Part shown: piece after piece, positions 12,901 to 25,608 of the stretch | How the letters are laid out: every line of letters starts with the position of its first letter | Numbering within the stretch: position 1 is the stretch's first letter | Source of the DNA: Setaria digitata | Lineage: Eukaryota; Nematoda; Chromadorea; Rhabditida; Setariidae | Reading direction: 5' to 3' | DNA length: 64,000 nucleotides | Assembly (NCBI GenBank): GCA_003640385.1 | Contig: RCAB01000020.1 | Coordinates: 62,001 to 126,000, forward strand | The notes under the pieces: generated by a model | What the model saw: only the letters and a program-made list of their open reading frames with translations | What the model was told of the DNA's origin: nothing | Database searches by the model: none | Program-made: the position numbers and the translations under genes

Positions 12901-15152
12901 ATTGTGGGCTCGCATGTAAATCAATAAATCGAGTAAGTTCTAGACGTGTGATATCAACTGGCAGCGTCTCACCACAAACTAAACTAGCTACCAGATTTCC
13001 AGCACCACCTGCAAGTGCCAATCCCTGTCCACTGAAACCTGTTGCCACATAATATCCTTGGACCTAAAGGTTAAGCAAATTTAGAGTCTCGGGAATCTCT
13101 AGAAGTAATACATCCGCAGCATTTTCCATCTTAAAAAGAAACTATTAACACTTCCTCTTCTAAAATTTCACACTTTAAAAATAAATAAACCTGAGCTGTT
13201 TCACCAATCACAGGGTTTTTATCAACAGTATATGATTCAGCGCTACACACCAATTCACCACACTCTGCTTCACCAAGAATGTTGCAACGATTCAACAAAT
13301 GATCCAGTGCCGGATCTACAATTTCAAATACGATATTTCTGACCAAAAGCAAACATCGATTATATTTTTTGGATTAAAAAACATTTCAATTTTCTCTTTC
13401 CAATTTTTTTTTGGAACTTACAGAATTTATCCCAATCTGCTGGAGGCAATATCCACTGACCCAGAACTCGCTGACGACTCAGTGAACGAAATCCATCTTG
13501 CGTAAAACCCGCACACAACGTCCGTGATTCATCCATAAAGAGGTAAGTCTTCTCATCCACGTGAGTAAAAACTGAAGATAAAAGATATGAATTTTTTAGT
13601 TTGGAAAAAATCTCAACAAATTAAAACAGTGAAGGCTGACACTAAAACAAATGGAATATCTCACTGGGAGTGTTGTTTCTTATATCTTTATCGGGTAATC
13701 GTTTAGTTGATAGATATGTATAAGTGGCCGGATGAGCAGCAATTATCACATGTTGACTAGGCAATTTGTTAACTCGAGATGTGCCACACCACTATAATAT
13801 TCGATATATAAATATTTCCAATATCTCCGACTATCTCCAACGAATGAAATAAGAATCAGTAGGGAAATTAAAAGACTCAGATTTTGAAGATCCTGAATTT
13901 AGAAAGGTTAAGAAAAAACCAAAACTGGTTGTATGGTATCTAAGATGGTTAAGAGTTATTAACTGAGTTCGTTCATGTTAGGAAAATCACGATAATTTCA
14001 CAAGATACAATTCCAGTGGCATCAACGTAGCATCCGGTTTCAAACTGTCCTTGATTTGTGCGCACTCCCACGACTTCTTGCTCTTTGTTGATAATTACTT
14101 CTTCGACAAAACACTTTTCAAATATTTCCACACCTGAAAAAATGACGTACTTCCATACACTAGCAAAATCCGATTTTCATTCCTCAGTGCAGCAAATTTT
14201 AGATCCTAATAAGTGGAAAAAAAAGTGTATTTACCTTGTTAAAGTAACTTTTGCTTACGTCTAAGATTTACGTAACCAAGACATCTTGAATTTACACCAA
14301 AGTTTATATAAGAAATCTTACCATGATCTCTACAACGCTTTCCTAACGCTTGACAGAGACCAACAGGATCTAAAGCAACATCATTTGGCGAAAACAACGC
14401 TAACTAAAACAGAAAAAAAAAAATTGAAATTATTTAATTATTTCGACAGATTAAGAAAAATTTAGTATGGGAAAAATTTTTTATGTACTAACCCAGATGT
14501 CATCTGTACTGACCGATTTCGGGAACCAACGTCCCATTTCCTCTGAGCTGTTGTACAGTTGAGCTTCTTCGCCATACACTGTTGAACGTGAAAACATTCT
14601 TCGCAAACTTACTTTACCCTCTGGTGTATTCGTTAGGTACAGTCGTCCACAGCGGTTATATCCTATACATCTCGTTGTATAATCAATATTATTAAATTAG
14701 TTGCAACAAATAAAGATTTTGAAAGAAAAATAGAATTTAATGTGTGAATTCCTTAAAATAATAAACCGACTGTAACAGATCATTCATACTAACTGAAACT
14801 GGAAGTTTGACTTAAATCGGCATATAAATCCAATGAATGTTTGGCCATATATTGCTTTGCTGGATCTTGCCAGTGCAGTGGAGCTGTTACCAAACCAGCA
14901 CTTAGACTTGTTGCACCACTTAGACCAACACTTAACGTTTTCAAATCTTAGCATTGACACAGCTACTTTATAGCAGCAAAATCATGAAGAGAACACTTTT
15001 CATTTGAAATGCTGCAAATCTCACCAATCACGTTCAAGCAGAACGACAAATTTGCCACGTTTCGCCAAGTGATAAGCAACCGAGGTACCAACAATTCCAC
15101 CACCACCGACGATCACATCTGCCACACTTGCTTTACCACTGGAATTCATCAT
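9940..15152 (-). CDS. pdpr-1: Pyruvate dehydrogenase phosphatase regulatory subunit (PDPR), mitochondrial
   Basis: Nineteen exons keep frame: 15025-15152, 14794-14930, 14493-14662, 14322-14403, 14009-14133, 13665-13791, 13422-13571, 13191-13315, 12871-13063, 12642-12800, 12258-12400, 11939-12081, 11737-11830, 11470-11586, 11290-11379, 10921-10985, 10698-10812, 10252-10446 and 9940-10131, for 849 residues. The N-terminus is an FAD-binding oxidoreductase domain with the dinucleotide motif VIVGGGIVGTSVAYHL (G16, G18, G21). The C-terminal half is a GcvT-like aminomethyltransferase fold with PDPR hallmarks such as DVPVGSIVYTGMQNEQGG, YYALRQLRIEKFF, WGQDISTIVTPLECGR and VGRTTSAAYGY. Known role: with the catalytic PDP subunit it tunes dephosphorylation, and so activation, of pyruvate dehydrogenase. 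The modelled start lacks a mitochondrial targeting peptide, so a 5' exon may be missing. The acceptor before exon 2 is weak. Related sarcosine/dimethylglycine dehydrogenases fit less well. Confidence 0.92.
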
Positions 15153-18100
15153 CACGTGAAGATTATTATAGGAACCATTATCTTAGAAAAAGGATACTAA
15201 TTAATGAAATGAAAGGGGAAATGAACAATGACTAGAATGGTTACGTAAGAAAATTGGATTACCAAGACGAGTAACATCCGAGTTTAGTGCGTTTCCGAAG
15301 TGAGCAAATGCAGCGATGTTGGGAATAGAAAGATTTTACGAAATAATCTACAGATATTCCTAGAACTGACAATTTGGGAAAAAAAAAATTGCTATGGTCA
15401 GAGCGAAAAACAGAAAACAGTATTACATCAGTACTATTTCAGAAGTTAAAGTTTCAGTTGAGATTCAATGATCATGAACCTTCGCTTTCTGATACTGCAA
15501 TATTTTTGTTTATGGCATTCGGATATGAGCTTCACCAAACAGTTCAACCTGCATGTCGCTATGCTGTTTGCCATCGAGAGAATATGACTGTGGATTAGTC
15601 CTTGACAAATAAGAACTACACTCGGATGAAACGTACACTTGAAAATCAATTTTGAAAAGCGTCTTCAACTTGGATGATATACATTATATATACCATAGAT
15701 CATCAGGAGAAACAATAGATGATTACGAGATAGCGTAATTCATGACAGGTGCTATTTACGGTTTACTGTCATCATCATACTTTATCACTGACAACATTAA
15801 TTATTTACTAAAAATCGACCACAATCAAGTATTATTAATATTACGCAAATAAAAAAAAAAAACGCTATCTTTTGGAAATATCGAAGTCTCATTTCCATTC
15901 AGAAGTGAAATTACTTTCGAAGCTCAAAAGAGAAACAGGTTACTCCAAGTATAACTTGACGCGAAGTCAAGTTGAGACGAAGCGTGCATGACGGAACAAT
16001 ATGCAAACAAAGGAATTCAGGTTGAAATCGCTATTCTTAGGGGTGAGCTGCATAGAAGAAATATTAATTAGTGTAATTATGACCCACTTTACTCTGCGCT
16101 TATGATCATAAAAAGAAAAGAAATGGAACTCAAATTTCTCTCTTCAAGAGTAAATTCTGGATTTTCCTCAATTATAGAGATTATTTCTCATAATCCTAAG
16201 TAGACACTTCTTCCCTTCTCATTGTACCTGTTATAAATGGATGATTAATAAGGCCAGGTAACGGACATAAAGTAATCTCGAGAAGAAAGGAGGGAAGAAA
16301 TGGAGCAGTGAAGAAGGCGAAGTGCAAGTGGAGTTGTGATTGATGGAGCGGAGAAGTTGTGGTCTCCTCAAGCGATCTATCCGTATCATTGCCATCCATC
16401 ATGATTCTCACCCTTTAGTAGAAGTGAATAATCATCAATGCTAGGGGATTATCATAAATCGATGATGAATGCTTACAAAGATTCTTCGCCAACAGTGTAG
16501 CAGTCAGGAAGGCACTGTCACTTCCGATAACTCCACGTAAAACGAGTGGGAGAAGTAAGAATAGTTGGGGATTCAGTTACCATTCCACTTGTCACACTCA
16601 GGAAAATAGACGCAGCAGAGGAATCAGAAGAGCTGAAAGTAAACAGAATGTTAATGTATGTAAAGTCATGGTTTTACCAGTAGTAGGAGAAAACAATAAT
16701 TTGAAGATATCACCTCTGACAAAGCCAGGTACAAGTGCACTTCACTCTAACATGGCAGATTCAACTTTAATGATAAGCTCTAAATTGTTGACCTTGAAGG
16801 ATTTCGCTATCCTGCAGCTTTGAGGCCTTGTACTCCCGCTTTTGTCATAGATCCTGACTTGAAATATAACGAGAAACACAGTGGACAGTGGGGATCTTTT
16901 GTGGCGAGAAATTTTGTTGAATTTCACAGCACTTCATATTCTATAGCAGTGATGCGAGTCTCACTTTGTGAAGTCAAATCAAAAGAACTTTTCTGCGAAG
17001 TTAGAAAATCTGTTGGAAGTGCAATGTGTACAAGTGCTTATCCGCATATATTGCCATCCTTCGTCGTACGACTGAAACAAAGCTTTGTTCGGATACTTGC
17101 AATAATTTTCTCCTAATTTGCTTATTGCGGCGGGAAGCATTAAATGTTCGGGTATTCATCCATAGCTCATTAATTAATTAGAGATTATGATTAGAATGCC
17201 TTATTAAATGCAACAAAAACAAAAATTGATTTGTTTCCGGCATTGTTATCTACAGTTCTGCTTAATTTATTCCTGTTTGATATTAATATTAGTGATATTA
17301 GTGTTTGTTAATGGTTTTTGTCCTAACGACTTGTTCTAAAAATAGGTACCAACAATACTTTCAACTATTTCAACTTTAAAATCTTCAAATCAAAGGGAAT
17401 TTACTAGCAATCTCTTTTTTTGTCAGAACCATTTCTTGTTGTACATTATACGAATCACAGCAAATGGTAAGCTTTCTATCAAAATGGGATAACTGTCGAT
17501 TCAAGTGTTACCTTGCTCCATTTTGTTAAACTGTTTTCAGATATTTTTTCTTACTCATCCTATGTTGTATATTGTCTTGATCACTTCAGACCTCTAACTA
17601 AAAAATCCCCAGTTATGTATTAAATAGGATCTTTTTATGTGCTAACAGAAATGGGTAGTCTTATTGGGTAGTCTTTTCAGCCTTCCCCCATTAATTTCAG
17701 CTGCCATTTACGTTTTATATTGATACTAAATGATCTCAACGATTCACTTCATAAGACTCTGGAACGAAAAGTAGAATAGCTTGAATACTTGAATAAGGTA
17801 GAACTCCGCATAAATGAAATTTCATTTTTCTTTACTCAGAGTTTAAAATTTTTAGCAAAACAAGACATCAATGGATCTAATTTAGGTCACAACATGAAAC
17901 CAAAAAGCATTTACTTATAGTGGTTCAAAATGTCTTTGAGTAATAGAAGCAATAAATATATTTATCCGTCTTTCCATTACTTCTTCCTCTTCTTTTCCCC
18001 CGTAAGTGAATATCACTATTGACTAACTGTCTAAGAAAACGTTTTTTTTTTTATAGCGGTGAATAAGTATAATTATCAGTAAAAAAAACCGATTATTTCA

Positions 18101-19845
18101 GATATGGAAGGTGTCCATCAGAAGTTGGGAGTTAAGGTAGAATTCCTACCTAAATTAATAACAAGTTGAAATTTCCATCGGAGTTCACGAAATTCTTTTT
18201 CAATATAAGGCTAAAATAATACTCCGTCCAAATTAATTTGCATTGTGGTTTTGAGCTTCACTTAGTGGTTTTCTGAAAATATGCAAATTTTTCCGTTTCC
18301 TTCTTAAGATTATTTATTGATACGCATAATATATGTGTTTGACAACACTGAAATATCACTGTTTTATCTGATTAGAACACTCTTTGTAACTTGATTTGTC
18401 CTCTACAAAGGGAAGTGCTATCTGTTTTTTATTGATGCAAAAAAGGAACGTGAAATGTCCTTACTTTCCTGACTTCAAATGGAGGATGATAAAGCCCCCG
18501 AGCGTCTGCCTCATCTGCGGAGTTTGAGTTTAACCTGTATATAATCTAAAATATCATTTAGGACACATCCAAGGTGTGCAGAAATAGTTGAAAAAACGTG
18601 TAGGTGTGAAGGTCGAACCTTGTATAGCTTCATGCAAGAGATGGATAAAATAAATTCAAAATGAGCTGTGGTAAGGAAACGACGATAATAAGCACTAATA
18701 GGAGGCAAGAAATGCCTATCCGATGGAAGAAAAACATTCCCGCTCTCACGTCGGGTCCATTCAAAACTACAGAAAACACAAACTTTACGACATTTTTTTG
18801 AATCCCATTACATGCTTAGCATTATAATCAGATAATATTTTTGGAAATTTGGATCCTATCAACCAGAATACCTATTACAACAGCAAATTATTTGAGCACA
18901 CTATCATTTGCCACTATATATTCACAGAACTATGGCGAGTGATAAAACTAATTTCTTCCTAATTCCAAATTTTTTAATCAAAACAAATTCCTTCCAGAAA
19001 ACACAAACTGGATCTGAATTAATTATCTATACTGTTATTTTAAATTAAGTTGCAAATCAAAAAATAAGGAGATTTTTGTAAATTTCAAATCAAATGATCC
19101 GTTAAACCACAACAATAAAGAAATACATGGGATTTTCATTTTGGTTTGAGAAATCCAGAAAAAAACATGATAGATTATTTCCTTTTCAAATATTCCCATG
19201 TTGCCAATGCAGTGCACATATGAAATTACATTTTTACCAGATCTTGTACTCCTTATTCTGTAAAAATTCAGTTATGTAATATTTCCTTTCTTGTAACTAA
19301 AAACAGGGTCAAGAGTTTAAAACTGACAGAAAATGAAAATAGAGAAAAGAAGAAAAAAACAAGAATTCCGATATCGTCTCTCTTATGGCAGTCATCCTCA
19401 TAAAAAAAGAACACGAATTTTATGAATGGAATAATTTGCAATCAAAAAAAAAAAAAAATTAAGGTTTGAAAAAAATTCATTTATCATCAACAATAGCATT
19501 TTTGAAACAGTGAAAAAAACTCATCTTTTATGAAGAAAGATCACTTTTGAAGGGGAGAACCATATGATAATGAATTTAAAAAGTACATAATAGGCAGACA
19601 ATTACAATAACATATTGAGGATGAACAAGTCTCAGAATAACGACTGCCACTCATGAAAATGGAAAGTGTTGAAAACTCTCTAAATATCGGTACTATTCGT
19701 GGTTTCTCCCTCTCGTGCATCTATCTTTTATTTTACGATATAGGATTTATGTTTTTGATTCGGCAAAACAAAAGATGTATTGTTAGACAGACTTTAAGGA
19801 ACGGAACTTACAAAGAATTTCAAAACTCCAATTCCAGTACTTGAA
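15153..19845. other. Gene-poor stretch between PDPR and Nup58
   Basis: 4.7 kb with no gene I can support. It should contain the PDPR promoter and any missing PDPR leader exon near its left edge, and the Nup58 3' UTR at its right edge. Open frames at 15374-15598, 16820-17116 and 19653-19844 have no recognisable domain and no neighbouring frame-keeping exons. No array, tRNA or mobile-element remnant is visible. Confidence 0.55.
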
Positions 19846-22800
19846 TTATCGGCCAAAAGGTTTGCTAGCACTTCCCCCAAATAATGTGCCGCTAACTGAT
19901 GAGTTCAATGTATTTCCAAAAGTAAAAGATGAAGCTGTTGTTGGTACTGATGCTGCTGAAGTCGTCGAATTACCTGAAAACAATATGAAAAATGTACGCT
20001 ACTCCATATAAACCCTAATAGACCGAAGAGCAGAACAATGTACAAAATGAGAAAATGAGAGAGAGAAAAAAAAAAGCAAAAAGGAGAAATAAAAGAAAAA
20101 AAGAACAAATTTACTATTAGATCAATGCTGAGAGCGTTTGGCGCTTCCGCTGGCTATATCTGCGCTCACCAAGCTTTTTTCTTGTTCCTTTTTTTTTTCT
20201 TAATATTCTGAATTTAGAGATGAAAATAACCCTAAGACTTAGACTAATTCTTTATAAAACAAAATTCAAACAGTCAAGTACTAAAGATCATACCGAAAAG
20301 AGGGGCTGGTGCTGAACTAGTAGTACAGAAAGGTTTGAATAACGGTGCGGTAGCGTTAGAGATCGATGAGTTGAAAGAAAAAGCAGGACTGCCGAAAGTT
20401 TTTGAACCAAATAGTGAGCCGGTCGTACCAAATCCGCTTGTTCCTGCTACAAAATTAAATTATAGTGGGCTCACAATGCTAAGAAATGATGTTAAAAAGA
20501 AGTCCGGTAACAAGTAAAGGATCACATGCATGAATTAACGTACTCGTTTGTTGTGCCGCTGAAGAGGGTTTCGCCATTTCGCCTATTTTCATCATTGTTA
20601 TTTGTGAAGGAAAAGCATCGACGCCTTCAAATATTAAAACGGTCAAATTCAGAACCTAAAGTTACTTGAAAGTCTCTTCATGAAATCCGAGAAGAATGTT
20701 TCCAGAAATTATAGTTCATTATAGTATCGAATGCACCAACTGCACCTAGGAATAAAAATTTCAAAAAAAAAAAAACTTTTCAAACCTCTGAATTTTGTTT
20801 CTGCACTTGATTTCTCAACGTGTTTTGATTTTTGCCGTCCAAATGGATTCGGTACATATGGAGTAGTATTTTTCTGATATTCCAAAAATGCATCTTTGAG
20901 GTCCTATAAAAAAAAGAAAAAAAAATGATAATAATGAAGCTCTTGAATGAGAATAGGATAAAGAAAATTAGAACAATTAAAGTGATAAAAGATACAGTTG
21001 AAATAAAAACATACTTCGATCTGCACTTTACATCGATATACATCAGAACAAATAACTTTGAATGCTTGATCGTAATGTTCGAAATGCTTTTGAAGATCCT
21101 GTTTTGTTGTTATGTCTTTCTAAAGAACTACACTGTTTATAACATTGAGATGAAAGAGGTATTTTCACTAAAAATAAATTTCAAAGAAATACTATGTCAT
21201 AAACAAGCATTTTTCCTAGGCGGTTTTACTTATTAACATTATATAATCACTTATTCGATTTTTATGTGAAGTTATGATTTTAATTCTAAAGTGCTGAAGT
21301 AACATGATCATACTGGTATCAAGCAAACTTACTTCGTATGTCAGAAACCATTTCCTTTTTTCATTATAGATACACATATTTCAAAACGAGACGAGATCCA
21401 AATGTTTTGTAGAAATTCAAATTAAAAAGTCAGCACATAAATAGGAATTTGCTATTACAGTAGTTGTGGTTTAAAATAATAGTGACCTTATTTAACTTCG
21501 CACCAATCCTCTCTTCCAATAATTGCAATGTTTCCCAAAATTCTCGAACTGTATTTTCGTGCTCGGCACAAATCTCCAGTAAATACGAAAAGGCTTGTTT
21601 CCGACCGAAGTGCGGATTTTTTGAAATTTCCTTCTGTCTTCGACGCACTTGCTCTGCCACACGTAAATCTCGCTGCATTTTGTCGAGCAATTCTGGAATT
21701 TTTCGGATAATTAAAATAGCTGTTACTTGATCACTAGACTGCAGCATGAAAGAAGAAGGTTGATCCCGGCTTAATACTGCCTTCATGGGTTGATGTGGTG
21801 GTAAAATCTGTCTCGATTCATGAGATCAAGTGAGGAGCACAGAATTCATGATAGTGCTGCTGAGCTAAGGAAAATAAAGTAAATAAAAATAGAAACTGTT
21901 CAATATTACAAAGAAAATAATTTTTTTTTAAACATGGAAAAGTTACCATCTGCTTTAGCTTTTGCCTTGCGTATGGCATCTGTGTTCCTCACACGCACTC
22001 CAACCAACTGTTCTATCTTTTCATCCATATGTAAGCACGACTCTGAGCTATTCATTGCAAACTCGACATATAATTCATGGTTTTTCTTAATTTGGTCCCT
22101 AAAATACTATGAACACCTAAGGAAAACTTCAAAGGCAAATAACAACATATGTAACTTACCGTAATAAATTAAAGAGATCCATGAGTACTTGTGGCACTTC
22201 AGCTTCCAATGGATTTCCGGACGCTGCAGCACCAGCAACACCCAAACAGCCGCTAGAGGTCAAACCGGTAGCCGTAAGTGTACCGGTTCCTCCCAGTCCT
22301 ATTCCGGTTGTAACTGTCGGTGCTCCACTTGCGCCAAAAAGTCCACCAGCTAAACTAGGTGTAGCAGTTGTTGAACTGCTGAACAAACCTGAACGACAAA
22401 ATAATTGGAAAAAGGTATCATTTGTTTTTAGGACCAGCATAACCCAGTACTTCAAATAAATCGTTGAATTTATATGCACACCTGTCGCTGGTTTTCCAAA
22501 AAGACTTCCGGTTGTGGTAGCAGATGAGGTAGTACCAAATAATCCAGGTGTTGTTGCTGATGTGCTTCCGAACGATCCGCCAGTTGCTGAAGTCATAACT
22601 ACTCCAGTAGTTCCTACCAAACCATCTGAAACGAGAACTCTTAGATCAAGAAAAACTAAATTAACCATTTTAATCTGATGACTTTCCTGTGATACTCGCA
22701 GTTTTCGCAGCTGTAGCAAATAATCCACCAGCAGGAACTGTTGAACCGAATAGCCCTGCAACAATGATTTTGAGCGTGGAGTAGGAGATGCTCTAAAAAT

Positions 22801-23055
22801 ACCAGTCGGTGAAAAAGAAAAATGGATCAAATAAGACGTTCGAAATCCCAGCAATCAGAAGACACCATCTTGAAAAACTTGCAAATACCAACTGCCTCTG
22901 GATTAGACCAGTGTACTGAGGAACACTAACTAACCTGTAGCTTGTGCTGTGGTTGTTGGGGCCGCAAACAATGGTTTAGAACTCCCTCCAAACAAGGTAC
23001 TTGCGGCAGGTGCTGCGGTAGTAGTTCCTTGCGCACCAAAAGTAAAACCTGACAT
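19846..23055 (-). CDS. npp-4: FG-repeat nucleoporin, Nup58/Nup45 type
   Basis: Exons: 22935-23055, 22696-22755, 22482-22625, 22160-22388, 21947-22098, (21841-21864), 21487-21776, 21015-21119, 20786-20903, 20544-20624, 20294-20446 and 19846-19973, about 534 residues. The N-terminus is low complexity with FG dipeptides (SGFTFGAQG, TLFGGSS, LFGSTVPAGGLF, SLFGKPA). A coiled-coil core follows, including RNTDAIRKAKAKAD, LLDKMQRDLRVAEQVRRRQK and VREFWETLQLLEERIG. A second FG region closes the protein (GTSGFGTTGSLFGS, SGTLFGGSASKPFGR). This order of FG, helical core, then FG is that of vertebrate Nup58, which sits in the Nup62-Nup54-Nup58 central channel complex; LKDAFLEYQK matches its last core helix. 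The ATG lies six bases after a TTTTAG acceptor. Splicing around 21777-21864 is unresolved. Family call firm, exact exon 6 uncertain. Confidence 0.82.
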
Positions 23056-23061
23056 AGTTCT

Positions 23062-23067
23062 CTAAAA
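23062..23067 (-). promoter_or_regulatory. Likely SL trans-splice acceptor of the Nup58 gene
   Basis: The minus strand reads CATTTTAG here, followed by six bases and the ATG at 23055. No coding exon is found upstream in the 0.9 kb to PBDC1, so this acceptor is best explained as the site where the spliced leader is added. Confidence 0.5.
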
Positions 23068-23979
23068 TGAGAGCTTAGATCACATAAACTGTGTAAGGAT
23101 ATGAAAAGCGTTAAATTCCAACTTAACGTGCAACAGAAAGCAAAATTTTCCAATCTGTTGGAGAATTCAACTTCAAATGAATTCATCAGCACACTCGACG
23201 GATTCCAAACTTTTATATCCATCGGCACGGGCGCCCGCAGCGGAACATAACTAAGCGGAGATGCCTTGCAAACTTTTACAACTCACTTTTACTTCTTATT
23301 TCAGAATCTTTCAAAAACAGACTAGAGATATTCAATCACTCACTGCCGTTGCGTGTACTGTAACTTCAGTTGTTTGCAGTATGTTCTGTTAGGATGAAAG
23401 TTACATTACAAATATAAATCAAATATGGTCTGCTAAGTATTCTACTAAAAACAGACATAGCTAACAATGTCTTGAAATCTTTTTTGTAAATAACAACTTT
23501 AATAATAAAAAACCAACATGGAAAACAAACCACATCGTTTCAAAAATACAGCAGCAGTGGGATAAAAAAAGATTACAAGTTCAACTAGCGAATAAAAAAT
23601 TTACGGCGTCTCAATTTTAACAGAAAAAAAATAGAAATTTACGCTATGTATGTACACGATTTCATCATTTTCATTAGTATTTTTCCTTTGAAGTTCCTCA
23701 TATAATTAATGTTAAAATGAAAAATAATGAACAATTTTAATGAAGAATACTTCTTCACCAATTAATAATTAGCACGAGTGGTAAGTCCATCCAATCATTA
23801 ATTTAAGAAAAAATTTGAAGCTGTGCCGCAATTTCAAGAAAAAAGACTTTAAATCAAAGCTATTTTGGTTTTCTCCACTGGAAACTAAAACTTTTTTAAA
23901 ATTAATACTAGGAATTCAAAATAAAAGCGAACAATTCAAGCACAGGAAATGAGCAAAAAAGTACAACAATTAGCAATTT
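23068..23979. other. Intercistronic stretch between PBDC1 and Nup58
   Basis: About 0.9 kb of AT-rich DNA between two genes in the same orientation. It should carry the PBDC1 3' UTR. I see no gene in it. If the two genes share a transcript, this is the spacer. Confidence 0.5.
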
Positions 23980-25113
23980 CTAACAAATATTTCCTCCTTC
24001 ACGTCTGATTTTTTCATGCTGTACTTTGAAGCTTTCTTTGTACTTTTCATTCACGCCTTCCTTGTTTCGTGCAATCTCCACAGCTAAGAAAATTATCTGG
24101 AAAAGATGTGAAATTACCGTAGGAGTTGAAAACAAAGAGGAAAGAAATCTTAATCGACTCGATTGCAGCTAGCACAGCACCACATCAAACATAAGCATAT
24201 AAGCATACAGACTTCATGGAAAAAAGAAAAATACAGAAATGTTTCGACTATAAATTCTGAATTCCCTTAACAAATAATGTTTTTTTTAACCCTACTCTCA
24301 TTTATTTGTATTGGTCATCCTATAATTTTGAAGAAAGTTAATCTTTCCTGTTTCCACTAGTGAGACCGCAATCAGATTACAGCTTGTTCAGGCGAAATTA
24401 TGGAGAGGATATAGCTCAGGGGTAGAGTGCTCCCTTAGCATGGGAGTAAGTATAAAAATGTAAAACTGTTCAACCACCTTAGGAACAACAATGGTATTCG
24501 CCTCGCTATACGCACCATCAGCTCGTATCCTCATGATTGTTGCAAGATTATAATCTTCTACTTCTTCTTTAAAATGCTCGCAAAATGTATACCAGTGTTG
24601 CTTATTTTTGCCTTTTAATTCCACTTCTGCTACCTGAAACGAACTTCATATTCTATGGCAGGACGGTAAAAAAAAAGGTGTTTAAGTGTGATATCATAGT
24701 TTATTTCTCGATCTATATGAAAAACTTTCAAAGTTCACCTCTTCAATATTCATTTTTGGAAAAAGCTCCCGAAATTTGTCGTAAATAACACTGTACTTTT
24801 TGTGCATCGTTAACTCGTTCGTATTACAAGTTAACAACAAACTCATATGAATATTCGCTCTCTCGGCAGCCTGTAACTCACCTCACTTAAAGGTCCAGCA
24901 AAGTATCAGAAAACGAAAATAGGTTAGGAAACACTGCTGGTAAATGTTATTAACAAAGTTTACCAGAATCTTCACAAATTATTTGAAGCAATAATACAAA
25001 AGTAACACCTTAACAGCCCAAGCAATTTCAAATGATGGATCATTAGCATATTCAGCACTACCATATGCAACTTCCTCTAAAACAACGGACGAAGGCTTAT
25101 TCGGTTTAGTCAT
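23980..25113 (-). CDS. PBDC1-family protein (CXorf26 homologue)
   Basis: Four exons keep frame: 25009-25113, 24739-24870, 24478-24633 and 23980-24096, giving 169 residues. The conserved core is complete: AEYANDPSFEIAWAVK near the N-terminus (human counterpart has YGNDPDIEMAWAM), then KKYSVIYDKFRELFPKM, KQHWYTFCEHFKEEVEDYN, the strand ATIMRIRADGAYSEANTIVV, and FLAVEIARNKEGVNEKY. Human PBDC1 carries an acidic low-complexity tail that is absent here; the worm protein stops soon after the core. The family is conserved in eukaryotes with a poorly defined role. The ATG lies two bases after a TTTGCAG acceptor. Intron 3 contains a truncated tRNA-Ala on the other strand. Confidence 0.9.
24405..24446 (+). 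pseudogene. Truncated tRNA-Ala (AGC), 5' half only
   Basis: The sequence fits the 5' half of a eukaryotic tRNA-Ala: a 7-base acceptor strand (24405-24411), TA, the D-stem GCTC (24414-24417) paired with GAGT (24425-24428) through a G-T pair, and a perfect anticodon stem CTCCC/GGGAG (24430-24434 with 24442-24446) around the loop TTAGCAT, anticodon AGC at 24437-24439. After the anticodon arm the sequence becomes AT-rich with no T-arm and no 3' acceptor strand, so it cannot be a working tRNA. The intact box A region (TAGCTCAGGGGTAGAG) suggests a tRNA fragment or the head of a tRNA-derived element. It lies inside an intron of PBDC1, on the opposite strand. Confidence 0.7.
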
Positions 25114-25114
25114 C

Positions 25115-25122
25115 CTGCAAAC
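25115..25122 (-). promoter_or_regulatory. Likely SL trans-splice acceptor of the PBDC1 gene
   Basis: The minus strand reads GTTTGCAG, then a single G and the ATG at 25113. The two-base spacing from the AG to the start codon and the absence of an upstream coding exon point to trans-splicing. Confidence 0.55.
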
Positions 25123-25608
25123 TACAACAACGAAGAGACAAATATGATCTTGAGTCCAAATTTTTTAGTGAGTACCACCGCTTTCTATTACGAATTAGAA
25201 AACCAACTAGAGATTATATCTCCTAACCAGATTTCCTGAAAATAGCGATTAATGTTCTTCGGGACCAGTAGCAATGTATATTTGCTACCGTTATAGAGCT
25301 TCAAATCCAAACCATATTACCACCGCTGCAGTGCTGCCAACCAAAGATCACCAATCTTCTTTCACGAGTGCAGAAAATCTCACTATACTTCCCGAATCCA
25401 ATATGAAGGACCACCTTCACTGTCCTCTAAACCACTATTAAATTATCTGATATCATCCATACTCATCAAACTAAACCTTCCTCCTCTTTCGTTACGGTAA
25501 AATTATCAGCGTGAAGAGCTTCTCATATGTGGAACGTGAAAATTTTAGAAAAGATTTATTCACCCAACATAAAGTCGCTTTAACAAAAACCATAACAAGC
25601 AGTAAACA
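25123..25608. other. Intercistronic stretch between rps-12 and PBDC1
   Basis: About 490 bases between two genes on the same strand. I see no ORF or RNA gene. Its length is compatible with the spacer of a filarial-type operon. Confidence 0.5.

Noticed and set aside
16820..17116. 98-codon frame in the gene-poor region
   Set aside because: No recognisable motif and no neighbouring exons that keep frame.
21841..21864. Nup58 as a pseudogene because of the in-frame TGA
   Set aside because: All other exons keep frame with good splice sites, and two simple splice choices avoid the stop.
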